Assembly (NCBI RefSeq): GCF_028622115.1
Contig: NZ_CP097263.1
Location: forward strand, 7,688,001 to 7,752,000
Direction: 5' to 3'
DNA length: 64,000 nt
Origin: Kutzneria chonburiensis
Lineage (GTDB): Bacteria > Actinomycetota > Actinomycetes > Mycobacteriales > Pseudonocardiaceae
A model generated the notes under the pieces. It was not told where the DNA came from, did not search any database, and worked only from the letters and a program-made list of their open reading frames with translations. Below, in pieces: positions 17,953-25,524 of this stretch (position 1 is the first letter of the stretch; each line of letters opens with the position of its first letter). Made by a program: the position numbers and the translations under genes.

Positions 17953-18759
17953 TCAGGCCCGACGGCGGCGGCGAATGCCGTACCAGGCCACGCCGGCGGC
18001 CGCGACCGCGCCCAAGCTCACCGCGGTGACCGCCACGGCGGTGCCGGACGGCGTCGGGATGCGGGCCCGCAGCGACACCGGATCGGAGAAGGTCAGCACC
18101 GGCCAGCCCTGCTGGGCGGCGACCTTGCGCAGCCCCCGGTCCGGATTCACCGCCGTCGGGTGGCCGACCACGGCCAGCATCGGCTCGTCGGTCGCGGAGT
18201 CGGAGTAGGCGTGGCACCGGGCCAGGTCGTAGCCGTTGGTCGCGGCCAACTGCTTGATCGCGACGGCCTTGTTGTCGGCGTAGCAGTAGAAGTCGACCTC
18301 GCCGGTGTAGCGGCCGTCGGCGACCACCATGCGGGTGGCCAGGCTCTGCGTGGCGCCGAGCATGTCCGCGATCGGCGCGACGATCTCCTGGCCGGAGGCT
18401 GAGACCACCACCACGTCGTGACCTGCGGCACGGTGGTCGGCGATCAGCTGGGTGGCTTCCTTGTAGACCAGCGGGTCCACGATGTCGTGCAATGTCTCCT
18501 CGACGATGGCCCGCACCTGGCCGACATCCCAGCCCGCGCACAGCGCCGTGATGTGCTGGCGCATCCGCTCGATCTGGTCCGCGTCCGCACCCGACTGCAT
18601 GAACACGAACTGCGCATACGCGCTCTTGAGCACGGCTCGGCGGTTGATCAGACCCTCCTGGAAGAAGGGCCGGCTGAAGGCCAGCAGGCTCGACTTCGCG
18701 ATGACGGTCTTGTCCAGGTCGAAAAAGGCCGCCACACGAGCGCCGGTGCTGGGATCCAC
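17953..18759 (-). CDS. HAD-IB family phosphatase with C-terminal membrane helix (Rv3661-like)
   Basis: SerB-type haloacid dehalogenase hydrolase of 268 residues. Motif I is FFDLDKT near residue 12, motif II VVSASG, and motif IV AYSDSATDEPML. A C-terminal hydrophobic helix followed by RRRRRA anchors it to the membrane. It corresponds to Rv3661 and stands divergent from the 6C RNA and ssd/tad operon, as in mycobacteria. The phosphorylated substrate is unknown. GTG start at 18759. Confidence 0.88.
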   Translation of the reverse strand: MDPSTGARVAAFFDLDKTVIAKSSLLAFSRPFFQEGLINRRAVLKSAYAQFVFMQSGADADQIERMRQHITALCAGWDVGQVRAIVEETLHDIVDPLVYKEATQLIADHRAAGHDVVVVSASGQEIVAPIADMLGATQSLATRMVVADGRYTGEVDFYCYADNKAVAIKQLAATNGYDLARCHAYSDSATDEPMLAVVGHPTAVNPDRGLRKVAAQQGWPVLTFSDPVSLRARIPTPSGTAVAVTAVSLGAVAAAGVAWYGIRRRRRA

Positions 18760-18845
18760 GGCGCCAGCATAGGTGTCGTCACGAAAATATGGCGTGTCTG
18801 TTGCGGGGATGGGAGGCGCGAGAGGCCTTCGGGGGGATACAGTAG

Positions 18846-18935
18846 AGAGGTCCGGCCACAGATCCGGACGTGTTCAGTCCAACCCCCGGGACTGAACCTA
18901 GGCGGCCCCCGTCCCTCCCCCTGACGGGGGTCGTC
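18846..18935 (+). ncRNA. 6C small RNA
   Basis: Three consecutive hairpins: GTCCGG/CCGGAC (18850-18869), GTTCAGTCC/GGACTGAAC with loop AACCCCCG (18872-18897), and CCCCCGTC/GACGGGGG with loop CCTCCCCCT (18906-18930). Paired hairpins with C-rich loops are the hallmark of the actinobacterial 6C RNA. In M. tuberculosis this RNA (B11) lies between Rv3661 and Rv3660c on the ssd strand, which is exactly this position and orientation. TACAGT at 18838-18843 is a fitting -10 box. The last hairpin probably terminates it. Ends are approximate. Confidence 0.88.
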
Positions 18936-19149
18936 CCATATCTACGGTCAGGTGCCCGGGTATCGCCCGGCTCCAGTATGGCCACCGGGTCTGACAACCT
19001 TCGGCGTCAGAGATCAACATCGGCCGAGTTGTCCACAACCCCCGAGTTGTCCACATGTGGATCTCCGACCGCCCCGCGGCCACCGCCGCCCGGGCGAGTC
19101 TGGTCCCGCGGCGCACGTCCGTTCGCCGCCGGACGAGGACGGGGAGAAC
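18936..19149 (+). other. ssd leader region with paired DnaA boxes
   Basis: About 210 bases between the 6C RNA and the ssd start. An open frame runs through it, but it has no ribosome site or conserved sequence. It contains two perfect DnaA boxes (19029-19055) and ends with GGGGAGA before the ssd GTG. Confidence 0.6.
19029..19055 (+). promoter_or_regulatory. Two DnaA boxes, 18 bases apart
   Basis: TTGTCCACA occurs at 19029-19037 and 19047-19055. This is the actinobacterial DnaA-box consensus. The boxes lie in the leader of the ssd-tad operon. The same pair with the same spacing recurs at 59355-59381. Confidence 0.7.
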
Positions 19150-20226
19150 GTGGACCGAGCACGGCCGCTGGCCCTGGTCGACAACGACGACCTGCTCGAC
19201 GACCTGCTCAAAGTCGCCGCGGCCGCCGGCTGCGACGTGGAACGCGTGGCCGACGTGGCCGCCATGCGGGCCGGCTGGGCGCACGCGCCGATGGTGTTGC
19301 TGGACGAACAGGCCGCGCAGAGCTGCGGCGAGGCCGGCCTGCCCCGCAGACCAGGCGTGGTGGTGTTGGCCGCCGGTCCACCTCCGCCACGGCTGTTCGA
19401 GCACGCCGTCGCCGTCGGTGCGGAACGCGTGGTCGGCCTGCCGGACGGGGAAGACTGGCTGGCCGGGGCAATCGCCGATGCCGTCGAAGGTCCGGCCAAG
19501 GACACCGGGCGCATCATGGCCGTGATCGGCGGTCGCGGCGGTGCCGGTGCTTCCGTGTTCGCCGCCGCGGTCGGTTATGCGGCGTTGCGGCGAGGTCGCC
19601 GCGTTCTGCTCGTCGACTGCGATCCGATGGCCGGCGGGCTCGATCTCGTGCTCGGAGCCGAGCGGATGGACGGATTGCGCTGGCCCGAACTCAAGCTCAG
19701 CGCCGGACGTGTCGCCGCATCCTCGCTGCACACCGCGTTGCCCGGCAGCCAGCGAGGCCAGTCCCGCCTGACCATCCTGTCCTGCGACCGCGGCAACGTC
19801 GATCTCGATCCGCAGGCCGTGGCCACCGTGGTCAGCTCGGCCAAGCGCAGCGGCGAACTGGTCGTTTGCGACCTGCCGCGACATCGGACCGAACCGTCCG
19901 GCGTCGTCCTGGACCGGGCCGACCTGATCGTCGTGGTCATGCCGGCCGAGTTGCGGGCCTGTGCGGCGGCGCGTCGCCTGGTCGAGCGGTTCATCGAGGA
20001 AGGGCGGGAGGCCCAGCTCGTGGTGCGCGGGCCGGCGCCCGGCGGACTGCGGGCCGACGAGGTCGCCAGCACCGTCGGCCTGAACCTGCTGACCGGCATG
20101 CCGGCCGAACCGGGTCTGGCCATGTCGCTCGAGGCGGGCCGGCCGCCGGCTCGACCGCGTGGACCGCTGGCCGACGCCGCCGATCTGGCCGTCGAGGTCC
20201 TGTGCGGGGTGCCCGATGCGGCGTGA
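19150..20226 (+). CDS. ssd: Septum-site-determining protein, CpaE/MinD-like
   Basis: ParA/MinD-superfamily protein of 358 residues equivalent to Rv3660c (Ssd). An N-terminal receiver-like region (LALVDNDDLLDDLLKVA) is followed by a deviant P-loop region (IMAVIGGRGGAGASVFAAAVG) and VLLVDCDPMAGGLDLVLG. The canonical Walker lysine pattern is altered, as is usual in this group. GTG 19150 follows GGGGAGA; longer open frames upstream run through the DnaA boxes and are rejected. It is the first gene of the tad operon and overlaps tadA by 11 bases. It probably positions the secretion apparatus or influences division. Confidence 0.88.
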   Translation: MDRARPLALVDNDDLLDDLLKVAAAAGCDVERVADVAAMRAGWAHAPMVLLDEQAAQSCGEAGLPRRPGVVVLAAGPPPPRLFEHAVAVGAERVVGLPDGEDWLAGAIADAVEGPAKDTGRIMAVIGGRGGAGASVFAAAVGYAALRRGRRVLLVDCDPMAGGLDLVLGAERMDGLRWPELKLSAGRVAASSLHTALPGSQRGQSRLTILSCDRGNVDLDPQAVATVVSSAKRSGELVVCDLPRHRTEPSGVVLDRADLIVVVMPAELRACAAARRLVERFIEEGREAQLVVRGPAPGGLRADEVASTVGLNLLTGMPAEPGLAMSLEAGRPPARPRGPLADAADLAVEVLCGVPDAA

Positions 20227-21361
20227 CCTTGTCGACCGCGTGCGAGAACGCCTCGCCACCATCGGCCGCGGCGTCACCGACGCCGAGATGGCCGACGCCT
20301 TCCGGGCCGAAACCGGCGGTGTGGCCAGCGATCTGGACACCCTCGGCGCCGTTCGCGAGCTACGACAGGAGTTCTCCGGCACCGGGCCGCTCGCGCCGCT
20401 GTTGAGCGATCCCGGCGTGAGCGACGTGCTCGTCACCGGGCCGGACCGGGTGTGGATCGACGGGCCCGACGGCGTTCGCCTCACCCCGATCACCTTTCGC
20501 GACGACGACGCCGTGCGACAGCTGGCTCAGCGCTTGGCCCTCGTCGCCGGCCGACGGCTCGACGACGCCCAGCCCTTCGTCGATGCCTGGCTACCCGAGG
20601 GCATTCGCTTGCACGCCATGCTGCCGCCCATCGCCGCCGACGGCACCAGCCTGTCGCTGCGTGTCCTACGCCCCGCCGGCCACGACCTCGCCGCCCTACG
20701 CGAGCTGGGCACGTTCGACGAGGCCACCGAGGAGCTTCTGGTCCGCATCGTCCGAGCCCGCCTCGCCTTCTTGATCACCGGCGCCACCGGCTCCGGCAAG
20801 ACAACCCTGCTCGCCGCTCTACTCGGCCGGGTGCCCGCGTGCGAGCGTGTCATCTGCATCGAGGACGCCGGCGAGCTCCACCCCGACCATCCCCAGGTCA
20901 TTCGTCTGGTCTCCCGGCCACCCAACGTCGAGGGCGCCGGCGAGGTCACCTCCCGTGAACTGGTACGCCAGGCCCTCCGCATGCGCCCCGATCGCATCAT
21001 CGTCGGCGAGGTACGCGGCGCCGAAGTCTGCGAGCTTCTCGCCGCCCTCAATACCGGCCACGACGGCGGCGCTTGCACCCTCCACGCCAATTCCCCTTCC
21101 GAGGTCCCCGCCCGCATGGAGGCCCTCGCCTCCCTCGGCGGTATCTCCCGCCCCGCCCTCCACAGCCAGCTGGCCGCCGCCATCCACGTCGTCCTCCACC
21201 TCAAGCGTTCCCCTGGCGGCGTCCGCCGCCTCGTCGAGATCGGCGTCCTCACCCGTGAGGCCGCCGAGGTCGTAGTCCTCCCAGCTTGGCGGTCCGGCCA
21301 CCCCACCGAGGCTTGGCCCCTACTCGCCACCCTCCTCACCGACCGGGGTTTCCCATGCTGA
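20216..21361 (+). CDS. tadA: TadA-type secretion ATPase
   Basis: CpaF/TadA family ATPase of 381 residues that powers Flp-type pilus assembly. It has the Walker A GATGSGKTT (Lys195), the Asp-box region ICIEDAGELHPDHPQ, the Walker B-like RPDRIIVGEVRG, and the His box LNTGHDGGACTLHANS. ATG 20216 lies inside the end of ssd (ATGCGGCGTGA). At its own end a 40-codon frame starts within ATGCTGA. Equivalent to Rv3659c. Confidence 0.94.
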   Translation: MRRDLVDRVRERLATIGRGVTDAEMADAFRAETGGVASDLDTLGAVRELRQEFSGTGPLAPLLSDPGVSDVLVTGPDRVWIDGPDGVRLTPITFRDDDAVRQLAQRLALVAGRRLDDAQPFVDAWLPEGIRLHAMLPPIAADGTSLSLRVLRPAGHDLAALRELGTFDEATEELLVRIVRARLAFLITGATGSGKTTLLAALLGRVPACERVICIEDAGELHPDHPQVIRLVSRPPNVEGAGEVTSRELVRQALRMRPDRIIVGEVRGAEVCELLAALNTGHDGGACTLHANSPSEVPARMEALASLGGISRPALHSQLAAAIHVVLHLKRSPGGVRRLVEIGVLTREAAEVVVLPAWRSGHPTEAWPLLATLLTDRGFPC

Positions 21362-21477
21362 GCATCGCTTTCCCGCCTACGCCACCCCTTCCGCCCACTC
21401 CGCCAGCACCCCCTCACGCACTCCCGCGCTCGGTCGGCCGGCCGCGTCCATTCGTGGCAGGGAGGGGCTCGTGCTGA
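21355..21477 (+). CDS. Possible 40-residue Pro-rich leader peptide between tadA and tadB
   Basis: The frame starts at ATG inside the tadA stop (ATGCTGA) and ends at TGA inside the tadB start (GTGCTGA). It encodes a Pro-rich peptide (MLSIAFPPTPPLPPTPPAPP, then basic residues). Coupling at both ends would let ribosomes pass from tadA to tadB, but tadB has its own ribosome site. It may be only a spacer. The starts of this frame and of tadB share TGCTGAGC, suggesting a local duplication or insertion that moved the tadB start. Confidence 0.3.
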   Translation: MLSIAFPPTPPLPPTPPAPPHALPRSVGRPRPFVAGRGSC

Positions 21478-22286
21478 GCCTCTCCGTCGCACTGCTTGCT
21501 GCCGCCGTTCTGGTCTGGCCGGTAAGGCATGCGCCACGTCGGTTGCGGGCGCTCCTGCCGGCCGCACGACCGGCCCGGCGTCGATGGCGCATGCCGCGGC
21601 CGACCACTGGAGTGCTGGCTGTGGTCGGCGCGGCGTTGGGGTGGTGCCTACTCGGCCCGGGCGGTGCGGTGGCCAACGCGGTGCTGTGCACGACGTGTTG
21701 GCGTCGGTGGCATTCGCGTCGCGGTCTTCGACAGCGGACCCAAGCCGCGGAGGGCATGGTCGGCGCGCTCGGGGCCATGGTTGCCGAGCTGCGCGTTGGT
21801 GCTCATCCCGCGACAGCGGCCGAGCGCGCTGCCATCGATGCCGACCCCTTGGCGGCCAAGGCAATGAGCACAGTTGCCAACACAGCACGGCTGGGCGGTG
21901 ACGTCGATCGGGCGTTGGTTCGCAGCGCTACGGCCGAGCCGTCGCTGGCCGTCGTGCTCAGCCAGGTTGGCCGTGCGTGGCGGCTCGCCACCAGACATGG
22001 GCTGCCGCTGGCCGAGGTGCTCGATTCCGTGCGCCGGGATCTCGATCAACGATTGCAGTTCGGCCGGCAGGTCCACGCCCGGATGGCCGGCCCGAGAGTC
22101 AGCGCGGCGGTGCTGGCGGCGTTGCCCGAGCTCGGCGTACTGCTCGGCGAGGCCGTCGATGCCCGGCCGTTGCACGTGCTCGCCGATACGGTCGTCGGAC
22201 AGGTGCTGCTCGTCGTCGGTGCCCTGCTCATCTGCGCCGGCGTGGTGTGGAGTGCCAAGCTGACCGACCACGTGGTGATGCCATGA
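21471..22286 (+). CDS. tadB: TadB-like type II/IV secretion membrane protein
   Basis: Inner-membrane platform protein of 271 residues with hydrophobic segments at the N-terminus (LSVALLAAAVLVWPV), around residues 45-65, and two near the C-terminus. The cytoplasmic T2SSF-like helix bundle carries AEGMVGALGAMVAELRVGAHPATA. GTG 21471 has GGAGGGG at 21461-21467. Equivalent to Rv3658c. The stop overlaps tadC (ATGA). Confidence 0.85.
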   Translation: MLSLSVALLAAAVLVWPVRHAPRRLRALLPAARPARRRWRMPRPTTGVLAVVGAALGWCLLGPGGAVANAVLCTTCWRRWHSRRGLRQRTQAAEGMVGALGAMVAELRVGAHPATAAERAAIDADPLAAKAMSTVANTARLGGDVDRALVRSATAEPSLAVVLSQVGRAWRLATRHGLPLAEVLDSVRRDLDQRLQFGRQVHARMAGPRVSAAVLAALPELGVLLGEAVDARPLHVLADTVVGQVLLVVGALLICAGVVWSAKLTDHVVMP

Positions 22287-23014
22287 CCACGCCCATGCTC
22301 GGGTACGCGGCGTCGGCTCTCCTTCTTTCTCTTGCGCTGCTGGTGCTGCCCGGACCGATCACGGCTCGCGTTCGGCTGGCCATGGTGTTCGGCCCGCCGA
22401 CGACGGTCAGGCGGCACGGCCCTCGAATACCGCCGGCGTGGCTGCCGGCCTTGACCGGGCTTGCCGGCGGGGTGCTGGCAGCGATGGTGTTCGGCTGGAT
22501 GCCCGCGCTGGTGGTGTCGGCGGCGATCTTCCTCTGGTGCCGCAGGACGATGCGGCGCGGACCGCCGCCGCCGGATCCATTACGTCTGGCGGCCACGTGG
22601 GATCTGCTCGCCGCGTGCCTGCGTGCCGGGCTGCCCGTGCCGACGGCAATCCGGGCGGTGGCCGCTGACGCGCCACCGGAGTGCGCCGAGGTGTTGTGCC
22701 GGACGGCCGAACTGCTGGCGTTGGGTTCAGACCCGGTGCAGGCCTGGGCCCCGGCGCTGGCTGAGCCGACCACGGCGGCGTTGGCGAGGAGTGCTCGCCG
22801 GAGTGCGCACTCCGGTACCGCGCTCGCCGAGGTCGCGGACGGGCTGGCCCGGCGCATCCGGGCGGCGTCGGCCGACACGGCCGAGGCCCGGGCCCAGCGT
22901 GCAGGGGTGTTGATCGCCGGACCGCTCGCACTGTGTTTCCTGCCGGCCTTCCTCTGCCTGGGCGTCGTGCCCGTGGTGGTGGGACTGGCCGATCGAGTGC
23001 TCATCAGCTGGTGA
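22283..23014 (+). CDS. tadC: TadC-like type II secretion F family protein
   Basis: Second platform protein of 243 residues: three to four hydrophobic helices (N-terminus, about 50-85, and C-terminus LALCFLPAFLCLGVVPVVVG) around a T2SSF domain (TWDLLAACLRAGLPVPTAIRAV). ATG 22283 overlaps the tadB stop; the longer frame upstream is a shadow of tadB. Equivalent to Rv3657c. Confidence 0.87.
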   Translation: MTTPMLGYAASALLLSLALLVLPGPITARVRLAMVFGPPTTVRRHGPRIPPAWLPALTGLAGGVLAAMVFGWMPALVVSAAIFLWCRRTMRRGPPPPDPLRLAATWDLLAACLRAGLPVPTAIRAVAADAPPECAEVLCRTAELLALGSDPVQAWAPALAEPTTAALARSARRSAHSGTALAEVADGLARRIRAASADTAEARAQRAGVLIAGPLALCFLPAFLCLGVVPVVVGLADRVLISW

Positions 23015-23033
23015 CCATGGACAAGGAGTAGGA

Positions 23034-23222
23034 ATGAGAGGCCTGGTGTGCCGGATCCGTGCACTGCTCGCTTCCGACGACGGCGCGGTGAGCGTCGAGT
23101 TGGTGCTGCTCATGCTCACCCTCGCGGCCCTTGCGGGCACGCTGTATCTGATCGTGACCAGCGACGCCGTGCGTGTCGCCATCGAGGGGCTGATCGACCG
23201 TGCCCTCTCGGTTCCGCTCTGA
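23034..23222 (+). CDS. Flp-like pilin, DUF4244
   Basis: Small protein of 62 residues with a short basic N-terminus, the pilin-type signature GAVSVELVLLMLTLAALAGT (Glu at position five after the processing glycine) and one hydrophobic helix. This is the layout of DUF4244/Flp prepilins such as Rv3656c. A ribosome site, AAGGAG, precedes the ATG. It overlaps the TadE-like gene by 23 bases. It is the likely major subunit of the Tad pilus. Confidence 0.83.
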   Translation: MRGLVCRIRALLASDDGAVSVELVLLMLTLAALAGTLYLIVTSDAVRVAIEGLIDRALSVPL

Positions 23223-23550
23223 GCGCGGTTCGGTCACCGTCGAGGCCGCCATCGCCCTCTGCGCCTTTGTCGTGATGCTCACGGTGGGGATCTCGGCGAT
23301 CGGCGCCGTGGTCGCCGGCCTCCGGGCCATCGACGCTGCCGCCGAGATCGCCCGGCTGGTCGCCCGAGGCGATCGGGCCCGTGGCGAACAGGCCCTACGG
23401 CAACTCGGCCCGAACGGCGCCGAATTGTCGATCAAGGTCGACGGCGACGAGGTCAGCGTGACGGTCACGGCCGAGCCTGTGCCGTTGCTGTTGGGCATAC
23501 GGCCGTCGGGAACGGCCTGCGCAGTGCTCGAACCGGAGGTGAGTGGATGA
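23200..23550 (+). CDS. TadE-like pseudopilin (Rv3655c-like)
   Basis: Protein of 116 residues with the prepilin-like start ERGSVTVEAAIALCAFVVML, where the conserved Glu follows the processing site, and a single N-terminal helix. TadE-like proteins are minor pilins or assembly factors. GTG 23200 lies inside the end of the preceding pilin gene. The stop overlaps the next start (ATGA). Confidence 0.82.
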   Translation: MPSRFRSERGSVTVEAAIALCAFVVMLTVGISAIGAVVAGLRAIDAAAEIARLVARGDRARGEQALRQLGPNGAELSIKVDGDEVSVTVTAEPVPLLLGIRPSGTACAVLEPEVSG

Positions 23551-23975
23551 GGAACACCCAGGCCCGCGCTCGGGATGCGCCGGCCGGGTGCGGCCGCGGT
23601 CCGTGGAGTGATCGGATACGAGGCGAGCGGGGCTCGGCGACGGTGTTGGTGGCCGGGATGGTCGTGGTGCTGATGATGCTCGTGGTGCTCGGTCTCCAGA
23701 TCGGTGGCGCGGTGCTGACCCGGCACCGGGTCGCCGCTGCGGCCGACCTCGCGGCGCTCGCCGCGGCCGGCCAACTGGCCGCCGGCAGCGACCACGCCTG
23801 CGAGCGGGCCCGGCAGGTCGCCGAGCGGATGTCAGTCACGACGACCGCTTGTCGCGTCGTCGAACGGGAGGCGTACGTGTCGGTGACCGCTCGGCCGCCG
23901 GGATGGGCGGCGTTGTCCGGCACGGCCAACGCCCATGCCCGTGCAGGTCCGGCTGAAGTGCCCGACGGTCGTTGA
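23547..23975 (+). CDS. TadE/TadF-like protein (Rv3654c-like)
   Basis: Protein of 142 residues. RGERGSATVLVAGMVVVLMMLVVLGLQ is a pilin-like signal and helix near residues 27-53, and RHRVAAAADLAALAAAGQLAAG is typical of the Rv3654c group. Two Cys (CERAR, TTACR) may form a disulfide outside the membrane. It is the last gene of the ssd-tad operon, overlapping the previous gene by ATGA. About 260 bases without a gene follow. Confidence 0.8.
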   Translation: MRNTQARARDAPAGCGRGPWSDRIRGERGSATVLVAGMVVVLMMLVVLGLQIGGAVLTRHRVAAAADLAALAAAGQLAAGSDHACERARQVAERMSVTTTACRVVEREAYVSVTARPPGWAALSGTANAHARAGPAEVPDGR

Positions 23976-24234
23976 CCGGCAATGACACGACGAGCGGTCG
24001 CTCAGCGGCGGTGAGTGGTGTCACACCCGGTCGGCCGCGTGTCGTCACTCTTCGCCGCCGCTCCTCGTCGCGGGATGGGCTGCCGTCCACCGTTCAGCCC
24101 ATCGCTGTTCGACACCTCACTCGCAGTCCGTCAGCTACCAGTCGTCGACACGGGGTTACGGAGTCCGCGCCCGGTGCCGTTGAGTGTGTTGTGGGCGCCG
24201 ACACGGTGCCTGACAGTCAAGGAGGCGACAGAAG

Positions 24235-24873
24235 ATGGATTGGTCGGATAGCTGGCGCGGCGCGTTCCGCATCGAGCTGCGTGCTGAGGCGATGGGCCTC
24301 GCGTGGCGCGGATGGCCGGTGTTGCCGGGTACCTATCCGACGGGCTCGCAGTGGGCGGGCAGGGACGGCGTCGAGCAGACCGGCCCGGTGCCGGTGCACC
24401 GTGACTGGGTCGACCGCATCGGCACCAAGCCGGAGCAGGTCGCCGCATGGTGGACCGGTCGTCGGTACAGCCTGCTGGTCGCCACCGGTCATGTGGTGGA
24501 CGCCATCGAGGTGGACGCCGAGCTGGGCCGTCGCGTGGCCGGTGTGCTGCGCACGACCGGCGTGCCGGTGCCGATCGCCGCTACCCCTGCCGGCAAGTGG
24601 ATGTTCCTGGTGAACTCGGGCCAGGAGCTGTCGGCCGAACTCGCCGGACGCGGCGATGTCGTGCTGCACGGCCTCGACAGCTGGATTCCCTTGCCGCCCA
24701 CGCCCTTCCAGCACGGTGTCGTGCACTGGAGGGTGAAGCCCGAGGTCTGTGGTTGGTCGCTGCCGGATTCCCAGGTCGTGCAGGAGGCCCTCGTCGAGGC
24801 CACCCGACCGGATCACCACGTCGAGCTGCTGGGCACCTCCGCCCCGCGCCTCGTGGCGGCCGACTCCTTCTGA
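24235..24873 (+). CDS. Bifunctional DNA primase/polymerase-like protein
   Basis: Protein of 212 residues resembling the N-terminal prim-pol domain (PF09250) found as short stand-alone proteins in Pseudonocardiaceae. It starts WRGAFRIELRAEAMGLAWRGWPVLPGTYP and continues with HRDWVDRIGTKPEQVAAWW and YSLLVATGHVVDAIEV. The usual catalytic acidic and His residues are hard to assign, so activity is uncertain. The start is well supported by AAGGAGG nine bases upstream. It stands alone between the tad operon and the helicase. Confidence 0.68.
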   Translation: MDWSDSWRGAFRIELRAEAMGLAWRGWPVLPGTYPTGSQWAGRDGVEQTGPVPVHRDWVDRIGTKPEQVAAWWTGRRYSLLVATGHVVDAIEVDAELGRRVAGVLRTTGVPVPIAATPAGKWMFLVNSGQELSAELAGRGDVVLHGLDSWIPLPPTPFQHGVVHWRVKPEVCGWSLPDSQVVQEALVEATRPDHHVELLGTSAPRLVAADSF

Positions 24874-24883
24874 TCGCCCTGCC

Positions 24884-24945
24884 GGCTGCGTCGGGACCCG
24901 TGACGTCCTCCCGCGACTACCCCGAGCGCGGGGCCCGACGCAGCC
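24884..24945. terminator. 12-bp inverted repeat after the prim-pol gene
   Basis: GGCTGCGTCGGG (24884-24895) pairs with CCCGACGCAGCC (24934-24945) across a 38-base loop, ten bases after the stop codon. It is a probable terminator or recombination relic; no T-run. Confidence 0.5.
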
Positions 24946-25218
24946 ATCGCACCAACCCTGCCCGACCGTCCGCTCGCCGTTCCCGTTCCAGGGCGAGGCG
25001 GACACGGGACAGGTGCACAGCCGAACACCAGCACCGAAAGATCGCCTCCCGGTAGCGACCGGGACCGGGGCCACACCCGCCGGCCCCCGAGGGCGACCGC
25101 CGCGCCGGACACCTCCGCCTCCCTGGTGTCCGCGAGCGCGACACGGTCGGCACACCACCCTCGACGGTCGCTCACACAACGCGGTCGCAGGCGATGTGCG
25201 GTGTTCGGTAGTAACGAA

Positions 25219-25477
25219 TGCGCCGGGCGCGCGCCAGCTCCAGACTGGCGCCCCCGGCGCGTTCGCTCGCTCCGCGGACGTGTGTCCGCGGAAAGCGCGG
25301 ACCGGGTCGCTCGCGGTGCTGTGTGGGGGCCCGGCCCCCACGCCCCCACGCCGGGGCTTCGCCCCGGACGCCTCACCAATGGGAGAGCGATGCTCGCGCG
25401 AGCGCTCGCCTCGTTGGTTCGGAGTGCTGTGTGGGGGCCCGGCCCCCACGCCCCCACGCCGGGGCTTCGCCCCGGAC
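25219..25477. repeat. Intergenic palindromic repeat cluster with a 54-base direct repeat
   Basis: Identical 54-base units at 25316-25369 and 25424-25477 (108-base offset), each ending in the hairpin CCGGGGCTTCGCCCCGG. Upstream are a long imperfect hairpin (about 25219-25262) and TCCGCGGAC-gtgt-GTCCGCGGA (25271-25292). Such GGGGCTTCGCCCC elements recur in actinobacterial intergenic DNA, and a related block follows the tRNA at 45954-46108. Open frames through the cluster are artefacts. The rest of 24874-25524 shows no gene. Confidence 0.75.
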
Positions 25478-25524
25478 CCCAAGGCGTGTCGACAGTCAGG
25501 CGGTGAGAGCGCTCTCACTCGGGG

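Noticed and set aside
21073-22271. Alternative frames within tadA, tadB and tadC
   Set aside because: They are Pro/Arg/Ser-rich shadows; the chosen frames have the family motifs and ATGA junctions.
24813-25457. Minus-strand 214-codon open frame over the repeat cluster
   Set aside because: It runs through the 54-base repeats and hairpins, has repetitive WGPGPHTA segments produced by the palindromes, and has no ribosome site.
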